Positions 45,211-53,848 are shown, counted from the first letter of the stretch. The stretch: DNA of 64,000 bases from Desulfuromonas soudanensis (GCF_001278055.1 NZ_CP010802.1:1961504-2025503), one strand, 5' to 3'. Program-made: numbers and translations. Notes: generated from the sequence alone by a model not told the origin.

Positions 45211-45852
45211 ATGACGGAGATCGGGGATTTTTCTGAAAAAATCGCAGGACGGCTGACCAGGCAACGGGTGGAGAACATCCAGAAGAAGGGCAGTCTAAAC
45301 GAGGAAATGCAGGAACTGATCAAACAGCGGGAGGCTTTCCGGGTAGAGGCCCGCCGGGTGCTGACATCGGTCGTCCTTCCCCGGATCAGGGCGGTGGCTC
45401 ACCATTTCAACAATGCCGTCGTCGAGGAGTCTTTGGGCGAGGATTTCAGGTGCGCCTGCCACTTCGGCCACACGGCGCGGTTCCCGGCCACGGTGACTCT
45501 TACCGTATCCATCATGCCCGGAGATCGTTATGAGAACCTGGTGCTTCATCATACCCTCGAAATCCTTCCCGAGTTCATCGATTACGAGCGGCACTGTGAC
45601 CACCGGATTTCGCCGGGCTCCCGGTCGGACGATACGGCCGGGCGGTGGGTCGAAGAGAAGATGCTCCGGTTCCTTGACACGTACCTCCAACTGGAGACCC
45701 ACCCCATCTACCAGAAGGAAAACCTGGTAACCGACCCGGTGTGCGGCATGCGCCTGCCGCTGGCCGAAGCAGCCGGCAGCATCCAGCGCGAGGGGCGTGA
45801 AATCTTTTTCTGCTCCCAGGCCTGCCGGGACACCTATCTGAAGGAAGGCTAG
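45211..45852 (+). CDS. YHS-domain protein with unknown N-terminal domain
   Basis: 213 residues, no signal peptide. The last 45 residues are a YHS metal-binding domain: DPVCGMRLPL ... EIFFCSQACRDTY. The first 160 residues are unrecognised: a helical start rich in Arg/Glu, then HFGHTARFPATVTLTVSI and ILPEFIDYERHCDH. YHS domains occur in copper ATPases and bind metal through Cys. GCCGGAGG lies about 10 bases before the ATG. Confidence 0.8.
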   Translation: MTEIGDFSEKIAGRLTRQRVENIQKKGSLNEEMQELIKQREAFRVEARRVLTSVVLPRIRAVAHHFNNAVVEESLGEDFRCACHFGHTARFPATVTLTVSIMPGDRYENLVLHHTLEILPEFIDYERHCDHRISPGSRSDDTAGRWVEEKMLRFLDTYLQLETHPIYQKENLVTDPVCGMRLPLAEAAGSIQREGREIFFCSQACRDTYLKEG

Positions 45853-45869
45853 TTACGGTTCCTCGATGA

Positions 45870-45920
45870 ACATGGCCGTGGTCATTTATCCCGAAAAATA
45901 CCTCTTTCATCCGGGAAGGA
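45870..45920 (+). pseudogene. Fragment related to the GerMN-like lipoprotein gene
   Basis: About 45 bases match 48519-48563 with few differences (ACATGGCCGTG, ATCCCGAAAA and CATCCGG are shared in the same order and spacing). In the intact gene this encodes DMAVIIHPENPSAIRK; here it reads NMAVVIYPEKYLFHPG and then runs into the upstream region of a lipoprotein copy. It appears to be a deletion junction left by a local duplication. Confidence 0.5.
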
Positions 45921-45972
45921 ATGGCCATGTTCAACCATGTCATTGCAATTCGACTCGAAAAGAAAAGAACCT

Positions 45973-46110
45973 CTGAACGGACTTCATTGTTTTCGCAGGT
46001 GGGCAACCCTTGTTCTCCTTGCAGGCCTTCTCGGGAGGGCCGTCAGCGGCTGTGTCTCCTTGCAGGAAACCGGTGGGTACGGCGGCGCCGCAGGCCACCA
46101 CGCCCATTGA
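45973..46110 (+). pseudogene. Copy 1 of a small lipoprotein, start codon lost
   Basis: From RRWATLVLLAGLLG through SGC to the stop, this encodes the same 45-47-residue lipoprotein as 50166-50309. At the start the shared block AAAAGAACCTC is followed by TGAACGGA instead of ATGATCGGA: one A of the ATG is gone, leaving CTG. The body of the frame is still open, so translation from CTG remains possible. The 180 bases after it hold nothing I recognise. Confidence 0.65.
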
Positions 46111-46291
46111 TCCTCGCCGGTCGCGCTGCTCCTTGGGCAACTAAATACTGCCTGCTCCATTTAATCAACTGTCTCTGCAGTCTTAAGCCGATAACGAGGC
46201 AGCGGAAGAAGGTCGTGCCTTTGGCCGAAGGACTGGTGAGGGACGGCAAGCAGGGCCTGATTCGGATAGGTAATGGAAAGAGGAAATCTCA

Positions 46292-46870
46292 ATGAAGGTG
46301 CGTGACAGCGGCATGCCGGAAGAGGACTACTGGGAGAGCCTCTTTGATATCCCTCTCATCCTGAACAGCTTCGCCATCGGGACCGACACCGGCGACGTGG
46401 TCGAGTTCGGCTGCGGCTATGGTACCTTTACCGTTCCCGTGGCGCGCAGGATCAGCGGCCTCCTCCACGCCCTTGACATCGAACCGGCCATGGTCCAAAA
46501 GGTGGCCGAAAGGTGCCGCCACGAAGGACTCTCCAATGTCCGGGCCGAGGTGCGCGACGTGATCGAACAGGGGACGGGCCTGCGGGACGGCTCGATGGAC
46601 CTGGCTCTGCTCTTCAACATCCTGCACCATGACCAGCCGTTGGTCCTGCTTCGGGAGGCGTTCAGGGTGCTCAAACCGAGTGGACGCCTGGCCGTCATCC
46701 ACTGGATCCACGATCCTGCCACCCCGCGTGGACCCGACCTGAACATTCGGCCCAGACCCGAGCAGTGCATCGCTTGGGGAAAGGAAGCAGGATTCCTATT
46801 CCTGCCTCCCGAACGGTTCGACCTGAAGCCGTACCACTTCGGGCTGCTCTTCCGCAACCCGCTTCCCTGA
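46292..46870 (+). CDS. Class I SAM-dependent methyltransferase
   Basis: 192 residues, one Rossmann domain. SAM motif I: VVEFGCGYGTFTVPVA; motif II region: LHALDIEPAMVQKVAERC; motif IV: LALLFNILHHDQPLVLLREAF with the post-motif KPSGRLAVIHWIH. Substrate unknown; relatives annotated as arsenite or small-molecule methylases share this layout, but the Cys residues of arsenite methylase are missing. GAGGAAA precedes the ATG. Confidence 0.85.
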   Translation: MKVRDSGMPEEDYWESLFDIPLILNSFAIGTDTGDVVEFGCGYGTFTVPVARRISGLLHALDIEPAMVQKVAERCRHEGLSNVRAEVRDVIEQGTGLRDGSMDLALLFNILHHDQPLVLLREAFRVLKPSGRLAVIHWIHDPATPRGPDLNIRPRPEQCIAWGKEAGFLFLPPERFDLKPYHFGLLFRNPLP

Positions 46871-46956
46871 GGCTACGGGCATGACCGTCTCACTCTTCCC
46901 TGGCAGGGTTCCTGATCTCTGAACCCGCATGGGATATTCAGAAAGGGGGTCCAAAC

Positions 46957-47757
46957 ATGAAAATTCGCTCAGTTTCAACAGCGCTTCTTCTGGCATTGGT
47001 TTTCGTCCCTCCCGTCTCCGGAGCATGGGAGGATGCCCTGAAGGGCCTGAAGGAAAATGCGCTGAAGGGGGATGGCCGGGCCGAGGAAGTTCTGGCGGAA
47101 ATGTACCTGGAAGGCGATGGCGTCCCCCAGGATGCCCGTGAGGCCCGCTCCTGGGCCGAAATGGCTGCGGCGCAGGGACGGCCGAGGTCTCAGAACATCC
47201 TGGCAAAACTTTATGCCGCCGGAGAAGGCGGACGCGCCGACCTGACCGAGGCGGCGCGCTGGTGGACTCTGGCTGCAGAGCAGGGACATGTCGAGTCCCA
47301 ATACCATCTCGGCCTTCGGTATGCCAGGGGCGAAGGAGTGGAGGCGGATCCCCGAAAGGCTCGGCAGTGGCTGGAGAAAGCCGCCGAGCATGGCGCGCCC
47401 GCCGCCCAGTATGTACTGGGCGTCATGTTCGAATTCGGGACCGGCATCGAAGCCGATCTGCCGGAAGCGGTCCGCTGGTATGAAGAGGCTGCTCGGGCAG
47501 GGCTGGCGATAGCCCAGGAAAGCCTGGGCGCTATGTACGCCCGGGGAAAAGGGGTGCCGCGTGATCCGGTGAAGGCGTACTTCTGGACCCGGTTGGCAGC
47601 GGATCAAGACCGGACGCATGCGAAAAGCCGGCTTCAGGAGTTGAGCGCGACGATGACGAAGAGCCAGAAGGAGGAAGCAAGAGCAGAGGTGGAGAATTGG
47701 CGGGCGTGCCGCCAGGAGTCGTCCGCCGTCTGCAGCATAGAATGGGGCGCCCGATGA
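46957..47757 (+). CDS. Exported Sel1-repeat protein
   Basis: 266 residues with a signal peptide (about 1-23). Five Sel1-like repeats of about 36 residues, e.g. AEEVLAEMYLEGDGVPQDA, ESQYHLGLRYARGEGVEAD, AAQYVLGVMFEFGTGIEAD and AQESLGAMYARGKGVPRD. These form a helical solenoid for protein binding. The last 30 residues carry two Cys (WRACRQESSAVC), possibly a disulfide. Confidence 0.88.
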   Translation: MKIRSVSTALLLALVFVPPVSGAWEDALKGLKENALKGDGRAEEVLAEMYLEGDGVPQDAREARSWAEMAAAQGRPRSQNILAKLYAAGEGGRADLTEAARWWTLAAEQGHVESQYHLGLRYARGEGVEADPRKARQWLEKAAEHGAPAAQYVLGVMFEFGTGIEADLPEAVRWYEEAARAGLAIAQESLGAMYARGKGVPRDPVKAYFWTRLAADQDRTHAKSRLQELSATMTKSQKEEARAEVENWRACRQESSAVCSIEWGAR

Positions 47758-47794
47758 GAGCGCCCGCAGAGCGTCCGCAAAAGGAAATTTCGCC

Positions 47795-48673
47795 ATGACC
47801 ACAAAAATCCGGATCCTCCTGCTCCTTCTGGCCGTTGCCTTTTTCGGCGCAACCGCCTGCCAGAAAGAATCTTCTGTCGCCACACAAGGCACGATCAAGG
47901 CCAATCAGGCGTATCTCAACCACTTCGGAGAGCCGCCGGTCCCCGAGAAGGGGGAATGTTTCGCCCGTGTCGGCTTCTACCCCCTTAAAGGTTCCACCGG
48001 GAAGGTGGCGGCCATGCCCTTCTTCCTGTTCAGGCAGGAGGACCAGCTCCCGCTGCTGCTGGAACGACTGGCGGGAAACGAGGCCGGTTACCTTTCCCGA
48101 AACCAGCTGTTCAACCCCTTCCCCCCTGGGAGTTCGGTCCGCCTGGTATCCCAGACCGGCGGGACGGTGGATCTGGATATTTCTCTAAAGGAATCTCCAT
48201 CGGCGGAGAGCGTTGCCGCCATGGCGGCGTCCCTGACCGAAACGGCCACTCAGTTTGAAGGGATCGAGAGGGTGCGGATTGCCGTCAACGGCGCTTCGCT
48301 CCCGGGGATGCCCGAAGGTGGATTCGCTCATGACGCCGGGCGGGTCGAATCGCCGGGTCTCCCGACGCTGCTTCTGGTGGTCGGCGCCTGGGAAAAAGGC
48401 GCGCAGGATCCGGAGGAGATCCTGGCCGATTTCGACCGGCCGGTGAAAATCGAAAGCTTCAGTCTGATGGACGCCTCCGGGCAGAAGATACGGGGTGACT
48501 ACTTCACCTCCGCCTTCGACATGGCCGTGATCATCCATCCCGAAAATCCCTCTGCCATCCGGAAAGGGATGACGCTGCGCGCCGAATGGCGGGTGGTGGA
48601 TCGCCTGGGGCGCAAGGGAGAGGGGGCAGGGAATTTTACCCTGGAACGGCACGACCATGCCGAAGGATTCTGA
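47795..48673 (+). CDS. Lipoprotein with a GerMN-like domain
   Basis: 292 residues. The signal ends at a lipobox-like GATAC (Cys about residue 22). Residues about 85-165 resemble the GerMN domain: a PLLLERLAGNE segment, NPFPPGSSVRLVSQTGGT and a VRIAVNG strand. GerMN domains occur in peptidoglycan-associated and sporulation proteins. The C-terminal third is unique. A 45-base fragment of a homologue is at 45870. It is followed after one base by a small membrane reading frame. Confidence 0.7.
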   Translation: MTTKIRILLLLLAVAFFGATACQKESSVATQGTIKANQAYLNHFGEPPVPEKGECFARVGFYPLKGSTGKVAAMPFFLFRQEDQLPLLLERLAGNEAGYLSRNQLFNPFPPGSSVRLVSQTGGTVDLDISLKESPSAESVAAMAASLTETATQFEGIERVRIAVNGASLPGMPEGGFAHDAGRVESPGLPTLLLVVGAWEKGAQDPEEILADFDRPVKIESFSLMDASGQKIRGDYFTSAFDMAVIIHPENPSAIRKGMTLRAEWRVVDRLGRKGEGAGNFTLERHDHAEGF

Positions 48674-48674
48674 A

Positions 48675-48797
48675 ATGCCTCTGCCGAAGCCCGCAGGGAC
48701 CGGATGGCAAAAATGCCTGATAGTTCTGCTGGGTCTTATCCTGGTGAGCGTCCTGCATTTCCTGACCCGCACCGGCGACCCGGCTCTGCATGTCTAG
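48675..48797 (+). CDS. 40-residue membrane peptide, probably the broken-off N-terminus of the HD-GYP protein
   Basis: MPLPKPAGTGWQK then one hydrophobic helix (CLIVLLGLILVSVLHFL) and a TAG stop. It overlaps the HD-GYP start by 8 bases. Read past the stop with one T removed from the following T8 run, it would continue as HIFFRKLYFLP, straight into the HD-GYP protein. So it looks like helix 1 of one original membrane domain, cut by a stop and a frame change. It may still be made and work in trans. Confidence 0.55.
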   Translation: MPLPKPAGTGWQKCLIVLLGLILVSVLHFLTRTGDPALHV

Positions 48798-49644
48798 CAC
48801 ATTTTTTTTCCGCAAGCTCTACTTCCTCCCCATCGTTGCCGGAGCCGTATGGTTCGGGTTTCGGGGGGCCTTGACCTCGGCAGTCTTCGCCATCGGCTTT
48901 TATGCCCTGTACCTGCTGTTCGACTGGCCCCGATTTCACGTAGAGCGGATGAACCAGATCGGGGAGATGGCGAGTTTCCTGGTGATCGCCGGGGTGGGCG
49001 GCGCCCTGGTGGAACTGGAACGCCGGACCAAGGCCAGGGGAGAGGCCATGCGGCGGAACGCCGAACGGGACAGAATCGCCACAACGGTGGCTTCACTCAG
49101 CGAGACCCTGGGGGCGCGAGATCCCGCTACACGGGATCATTCTCGGCGCGTTGCGGAATTGGCCAGCGGCTTTGCCCGTTTTCTGGACCTCTCTCAGGAG
49201 GAGATCCGGGACCTCTACCTGGCGGGGATCCTCCACGATATCTGCAAAATCGGCATCCGTGATGATGTGCTGCTCAAACCATCGGCCCTCAACCCCGAGG
49301 AACTGAAAAAAGTTATGGAACATCCCCGGATCGCCGAAAAAATTCTGGCTCCCGTCGGCTTCTCGACGGTGATCAGCTATGTCGGGGTCCACCATGAAAA
49401 TTGGGACGGCTCAGGGTATCCCGAGGGACTATACGGGGAAGCCATCCCGCTGCCCGGACGTATTCTGGCGATCGCCGACACCTATGATACCCTGCGCTAC
49501 AATCGTCCCTATCACCAGGGACTCGCGCAGAACGGGCGTATCATGGAAATCATGTGGGGAATGGCCGGGATCAAGCTGGATGGAGAGGTGCTGAAACGGT
49601 TCTGGGAATTTATGGACAGGACATACCCTTTGGAGAAAAGCTGA
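48790..49644 (+). CDS. HD-GYP phosphodiesterase with truncated membrane domain
   Basis: 284 residues. Two or three N-terminal membrane helices (FFFRKLYFLPIVAGAVWFGF onward), a short coiled linker (about 75-95) and an HD-GYP domain with HDICKIG and HHENWDGSGYP plus RILAIADTYDTL, all catalytic residues present. It should cleave c-di-GMP. ATG 48790 is internal to the ancestral gene and has no clear ribosome site, so translation probably depends on the upstream 40-residue frame. Confidence 0.82.
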   Translation: MSSTFFFRKLYFLPIVAGAVWFGFRGALTSAVFAIGFYALYLLFDWPRFHVERMNQIGEMASFLVIAGVGGALVELERRTKARGEAMRRNAERDRIATTVASLSETLGARDPATRDHSRRVAELASGFARFLDLSQEEIRDLYLAGILHDICKIGIRDDVLLKPSALNPEELKKVMEHPRIAEKILAPVGFSTVISYVGVHHENWDGSGYPEGLYGEAIPLPGRILAIADTYDTLRYNRPYHQGLAQNGRIMEIMWGMAGIKLDGEVLKRFWEFMDRTYPLEKS

Positions 49645-49890
49645 TTTGCCTGCGCCCGCAGAGGCGCCTGGGAAATCCGGGATTGCCGCTGCTCTCGCCC
49701 AACGAAAGCCGTCGAGCATCGGCTGCAAGATAATCTGCAGGATAGTCTGCAGTCCGTGTGGAAAAGTCGACAAAAGAGGCCCCGCAGTGGCCAGGAACTC
49801 AGTTCAAAGGGCTCGATTACACGCTTCTTAGCTGTTGGCATCATCCGTGCTCTGTAAAAAGGAACCCCAATCAAGAAAGGAGATTCTGCA

Positions 49891-50070
49891 ATGAAAGATT
49901 TAACTATGGTTACCTGGATTAAGAGGGGACTCTTTGTCAAGTCCTCCCTCTTAGCCCTGCTGCTTTTCGGAATAGTCGCACTGAATCCGGCGACGCATTT
50001 TGCTCAGGACGTGGCGCACAAAATCTGCCAGGCGGCCCACCCGCAGGATGAACCTTGCTGGCACACATGA
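49891..50070 (+). CDS. 59-residue exported or membrane microprotein
   Basis: MKDLTMVTWIKRG, one hydrophobic segment (LLALLLFGIVAL, about residues 20-32), then an HxxC-type tail with two Cys (HKICQAAHPQDEPCWHT). AAAGGAG lies 8 bases before the ATG. Not recognised. Its His/Cys tail and setting between metal-resistance genes suggest metal binding, by inference only. The 246 bases before it hold nothing else I can identify. Confidence 0.6.
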   Translation: MKDLTMVTWIKRGLFVKSSLLALLLFGIVALNPATHFAQDVAHKICQAAHPQDEPCWHT

Positions 50071-50165
50071 TGTTTCCATGGTCGAGGCCGGTTGTCGGTC
50101 TACTAACAGCCCACACTCATCCGGGCCATTTTCAACCACGTTTAACTCGAAAGGAAAAGAACCTC

Positions 50166-50309
50166 ATGATCGGACGAAAACGCATTCGCAGATGGGCAAC
50201 CCTTGTTCTCCTTGCAGGTCTTCTCGGGGCGGCCATCAGCGGCTGTGTTCCCCTGCAAGAAACCGGAGGGCACAGCGGCGCCGCAGGCCAGCACTCCTCC
50301 CACCACTAA
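50166..50309 (+). CDS. 47-residue lipoprotein, copy 2 (intact)
   Basis: MIGRKRIRRWATLVLLAG leads to a lipobox (LGAAISGC) and a short mature tail of 21 residues ending GQHSSHH, rich in Gly and His. A second copy with a lost start lies at 45973-46110, and the similarity extends about 50 bases upstream. Possibly a small His-containing metal-binding lipoprotein. AAGGAAAAG precedes the ATG. Confidence 0.7.
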   Translation: MIGRKRIRRWATLVLLAGLLGAAISGCVPLQETGGHSGAAGQHSSHH

Positions 50310-50329
50310 CCCCCCACCAGCCATCGTCA

Positions 50330-50375
50330 CCGAAGAGGCGTCTTCTAGTCATTGAGGAAGGCGCCTTTTCTTCGG
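50330..50375. terminator. Hairpin between convergent lipoprotein and copB genes
   Basis: CCGAAGAGGCG pairs with CGCCTTTTCTTCGG across a 21-base loop with a 2-base bulge. It lies between the two stop codons. Confidence 0.5.
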
Positions 50376-50377
50376 CC

Positions 50378-51151
50378 TCAGAACCACAGCCGCACCCCGG
50401 CTATCAAGGAAAAATCTTCGACGTCTTCTCCCTCTTCGCGGGCGAGATCGGCCGTGTCGCCGAGCTTGCGGTTCCACGTGACGCCGATGTAAGGGGCAAA
50501 CTCACGGCGGATTTCGTAGCGCAGGCGGGCGCCGAGACGAACGGCGTTGAACCCCTCGCCCACCCCGAATTCCTCGACCTCCTGCAGGGCGAGTGAGGTT
50601 TCGAAGCGGGGCTGAAGGACCAGCCGCTGGGTCAGCAGCAAGTCGTATTCCGCCTCCAGATCGGCCGAAAGGTCCCCTTTTTCGCTGAGACGCAGGTTGG
50701 CGTCCACCTCGAACCACTGCGGCGCCAGACCCTGGACCCCGACCACCGCATATAAGTGATCGGGGTCCGATCCTGGGCCCCAGACCCGCTGGTAACCGGC
50801 GCCGACCAGAAGATCCCAGAACGGCGCGATGAGTCGGCCGTACTGCAGGTCGAACAGCTCGAGTTCGCCGCCGGCGCCGGCGGTCAGGACCTCGCCTTCG
50901 GTCTTGATCCACAGTCGGTGGTAATCACCGCCGACCCAGGAAATCAGATCCCACCGCAGGGCATCCTGCTCATCGCTGCCCCAGTATTCGAGCTGGTCCA
51001 CCAGCACCAGGCTGTGAATCCCGGAGTCTTCAATGGGATCGGGCCACCCCGGCGGAGCGCCGCTCGGCGTGGAGGTTTCTTCCCCGAGAACGGGAAGCTC
51101 GAAAGCGAGCAGAGAGACGGCGATCAGAACGGCTCGGGCCGTGATTTTCAT
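50378..51151 (-). CDS. copB: CopB-type outer-membrane copper resistance protein
   Basis: 257 residues with a signal peptide (about 1-22). It matches the C-terminal beta-barrel of CopB: WVGGDYHRLWIKTEGE, LYAVVGVQGLAPQWFEVD, EYDLLLTQRLVLQPR and an ending in aromatic residue (GVRLWF) as needed for barrel assembly. The Met-rich N-terminal tract of other CopBs is missing. GAAGGGGG lies before ATG 51151; the frame upstream is antisense-free but overlaps copA and is not used. 17 bases after copA. Confidence 0.88.
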   Translation of the reverse strand: MKITARAVLIAVSLLAFELPVLGEETSTPSGAPPGWPDPIEDSGIHSLVLVDQLEYWGSDEQDALRWDLISWVGGDYHRLWIKTEGEVLTAGAGGELELFDLQYGRLIAPFWDLLVGAGYQRVWGPGSDPDHLYAVVGVQGLAPQWFEVDANLRLSEKGDLSADLEAEYDLLLTQRLVLQPRFETSLALQEVEEFGVGEGFNAVRLGARLRYEIRREFAPYIGVTWNRKLGDTADLAREEGEDVEDFSLIAGVRLWF

Positions 51152-51168
51152 AAGGATTCCCCCTTCCA

Positions 51169-53001
51169 TCAGGAGACCCGCACGACGCGGAACATGCCCA
51201 TGTCCATGTGATAGAGAAGATGGCAGTGGAAGGCCCAGCGCCCCGGCGCATCCACCGCAATCAGCACCGAGAGGCGCTCGGCGGGTTTGACGCTGATGGT
51301 GTGCTTGCGCGGAATGCGCCGGCCGTGGCCGTTCTCCAGCTCCATCCACATGCCGTGCAGGTGGATCGGGTGCTCCATCATGGTGTCGTTGACCATGGTG
51401 AGTCGCAGCCGCTCGCCATAGTTGAACTTGATCGGTCCCTGAACTTCTGAGAATTTCTTGCCGTCGAAGCTCCACATGTAGCGTTCCATGTTGCCGGTAA
51501 GGTGCAGCTCCATTTCGCGGTCGGCCGGCCGCTCGTCGAAGTCGTCGGCCAGGCGGCGCAGGTCGGTGTAGACCAGCACCCGGTGGCCGACCTGCTCCAG
51601 GCCGGTTCCGGGTTCGCCGAGGCGGTCGCGCTGCACCCGGGCCACCGAGGTGTTGCCGGGTCCATGGGTATCGGGGCCGTGCCGGCCGACCTCGGGTCCG
51701 GTGCACGGCGTCATCCCGGGCACGCACGCCTGTTCACCTTCACCCATCGCCATGCCGGTCATCTGCCCCGGATGATCCCCATGATCTGCAGCGCCGGAGG
51801 GCATCTTTCCGCCGCCCATCTCCATGCCCCGCATGCTCCCCATCGCGCTCATGTCCATGCCCATGTCGACCATGGTGCGCAGCGGCCGCTCGCGCAGCCC
51901 CGGGACGGGGGCCGTCATGCCTGGGCGCGGGGCCAGGGTGCCGCGACCGAAGCCGCTGCGGTCCATTGCCTCGGCGAAGAGGGTATAGGCGCGGTCTTCC
52001 CGGGGATGGACGATTACGTCGAAGGTTTCGGCGACGGCGATCTGCAGTTCGTCCGTCTCCACCGGTTGCACGTCCTGCCCGTCCGCCTGTACCACTGTCA
52101 TCGGCAGCCCCGGTATCCGCACGTTGAAATAGCTCATGGTCGCGGCGTTGATCAGCCGCAGCCGCACCCGTTCGCCGGGGGCGAACAGGCCGGTCCAGTT
52201 GTCGCCGGGGGCCAGGCCGTTGACCAGATAGGTGTAGGTGTAGCCGGTGATGTCGGCGATGTCGGTGGGGCTCATCCGCATGTTCCCCCAGGCCAGCCGC
52301 TCCTTCACCGTGAGTGCCAGGCCGTCTTCGGACATGTCGCGGAAAAAGTCCCCTACGGTTCGCTGTTGAAAGTTGTAGTAGGCGCTCAGCTTTTTGAGTT
52401 TGGCGAGAACCTTGTAAGGGTTTTCGAAGGTCCAGTCGGAGAGCATCACCACGTATTCGCGGTCGTAGCGATAGGGCTCGGGCTCGGCGGGGTCGATGAT
52501 CAGCGGGCCGTAGTGGCCGAGCTGCTCCTGCAGCCCGGAATGGCTGTGATACCAGTAGGTGCCGCTCTGCCGCACCGGGAAGCGGTAGGTGAAGGTCTCT
52601 CCGGCCCGTATGCCCGGGAAGCTCACCCCCGGCACGCCGTCCATCTCGAAGGGGACGAGGATGCCGTGCCAGTGGACCGAGCTGTCCTCGCCCAGTTCGT
52701 TGTGGACGCGGATCGTGGCGTCTTCGCCCTCTCTGAGACGCAGCAGAGGTCCGGGAACGGTGCCGTTGAGGGTGATGGCGCGGCCGCGGCGGCCGCCGAA
52801 CGCCAGATCCTGCCAACGCAGGAAAAGATCAATGGGCTCGCCTGGGGCGCGTGCAGCAGGCCCGGTTGCAAGACCGGCGGGCTCCCGTGCCCAGGCGGGC
52901 AGCAGGCCGTCCAGGGTCGCCAGCAGGCCGGTGGCAGAGATATAGCGGAGAAATTGCCGCCGGTTCGCCAACGAATCCAGTGGCGTCGGGAAAGAGTTCA
53001 T
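51169..53001 (-). CDS. copA: CopA-type multicopper oxidase
   Basis: 610 residues. Tat signal (NRRQFLRYISATGLL). Copper ligands in order: SVHWHGIL, TYWYHSHSG, HPIHLHGMWM and HCHLLYHMDMGM. A Met/His-rich linker (about 385-440, e.g. MVDMGMDMSAMGSMRGMEM) lies before the last domain and probably binds Cu(I). It oxidises Cu(I) to Cu(II) in the periplasm. It has its own promoter upstream and is followed by copB. Confidence 0.94.
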   Translation of the reverse strand: MNSFPTPLDSLANRRQFLRYISATGLLATLDGLLPAWAREPAGLATGPAARAPGEPIDLFLRWQDLAFGGRRGRAITLNGTVPGPLLRLREGEDATIRVHNELGEDSSVHWHGILVPFEMDGVPGVSFPGIRAGETFTYRFPVRQSGTYWYHSHSGLQEQLGHYGPLIIDPAEPEPYRYDREYVVMLSDWTFENPYKVLAKLKKLSAYYNFQQRTVGDFFRDMSEDGLALTVKERLAWGNMRMSPTDIADITGYTYTYLVNGLAPGDNWTGLFAPGERVRLRLINAATMSYFNVRIPGLPMTVVQADGQDVQPVETDELQIAVAETFDVIVHPREDRAYTLFAEAMDRSGFGRGTLAPRPGMTAPVPGLRERPLRTMVDMGMDMSAMGSMRGMEMGGGKMPSGAADHGDHPGQMTGMAMGEGEQACVPGMTPCTGPEVGRHGPDTHGPGNTSVARVQRDRLGEPGTGLEQVGHRVLVYTDLRRLADDFDERPADREMELHLTGNMERYMWSFDGKKFSEVQGPIKFNYGERLRLTMVNDTMMEHPIHLHGMWMELENGHGRRIPRKHTISVKPAERLSVLIAVDAPGRWAFHCHLLYHMDMGMFRVVRVS

Positions 53002-53107
53002 TCTTGGCCTCCAAAAACAGTTTTCATGGTTCGCTCACGGGTTGCTTGCGGGCCCGCAGAAAAAGGCAGGTCAGCTGAGCAGCTTCGGAGGGGTTGTCTG
53101 CCGGGAA

Positions 53108-53135
53108 AATATAAACCGTTTTAGGAAGTTGTCAA
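53108..53135 (-). promoter_or_regulatory. Candidate sigma-70 promoter of copAB
   Basis: On the minus strand TTGACA (53135-53130), 16-base spacer, TATATT (53113-53108). Matches 6/6 and 5/6. It leaves an untranslated leader of about 100 bases before copA. The rest of the 286-base gap to the OsmC gene shows no gene. Confidence 0.6.
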
Positions 53136-53287
53136 ATTCTGCGCGGCCTTCCTGGTCGGCCTTGGTCGGGGAAAAGGCATCGACAGAAGGGCAGCAAACA
53201 TGATACTTTGCAGGCTTGCCAGAAAATATGTAGGGAATGGGCCGGAAAATTTCCCATCATCCCCCTTCATTTCCGCGTGGAGAATTC

Positions 53288-53848
53288 ATGAGCGAAGTGA
53301 TCAAAAAAGCCATTCAAGACCTGATCGGGATCATCAACAACAACCCGCAAATCGCCACTTCGGTTTTTCGCGCCTCCTCCTACTCGGAGCAGGGCAGTTT
53401 TGCGGTCCGCTCCCAAATCCGCGGTTTCTCGGCCGTGATGGACGAGCCGCTGGAACTCGGCGGCACCGACACAGGGCCCAACCCTGTGGAGATGCTTCTG
53501 GCGGCCCTGGGCGGCTGCCAGGAGATCGTCTACCGGGCCTATGCGGCGGTCATGGGGCTGGAGATCGAGCGCATTGAGGTGCACGCCAAGGGGTACCTGG
53601 ACCTTCGGGGCCTGCTGAATCTGGCCGAGGTCCCTGCGGGTTTTTCCCGGGTCTCCTTCACCACGCGGATCGTCTCAGGCGAGCCGGAGGAGAAGATCCG
53701 GCAACTCGCAGAGATGGTGGAAAAGCATTGCCCGGTCATGGATACCCTGATGCGGGCGGTGGAGGTCAGCGGCAAGGTGGAGGTGATGCGCCCCGAAGTG
53801 CCGGCCGAGCCTCCCCACGTCGTTCTTTCAGAAATTCCGGCAGATTAA
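53288..53848 (+). CDS. OsmC/Ohr-family protein
   Basis: 186 residues. OsmC-type thiol peroxidase fold with both reactive cysteines: LGGCQEIVYRAY and KHCPVMDTL. The family reduces organic hydroperoxides, though many YhfA-like members have unknown substrates; this one has an N-terminal extension of about 30 residues. GGAG lies 6 bases before ATG 53288. Divergent from copA. Confidence 0.88.
   Translation: MSEVIKKAIQDLIGIINNNPQIATSVFRASSYSEQGSFAVRSQIRGFSAVMDEPLELGGTDTGPNPVEMLLAALGGCQEIVYRAYAAVMGLEIERIEVHAKGYLDLRGLLNLAEVPAGFSRVSFTTRIVSGEPEEKIRQLAEMVEKHCPVMDTLMRAVEVSGKVEVMRPEVPAEPPHVVLSEIPAD

Noticed and set aside
38311-53212. Shared ATACTTTGCA at 38311-38320 and 53203-53212 as a common copper promoter motif
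   Set aside because: A 10-base match between two places in 64 kb is expected by chance, and the flanks do not align well.
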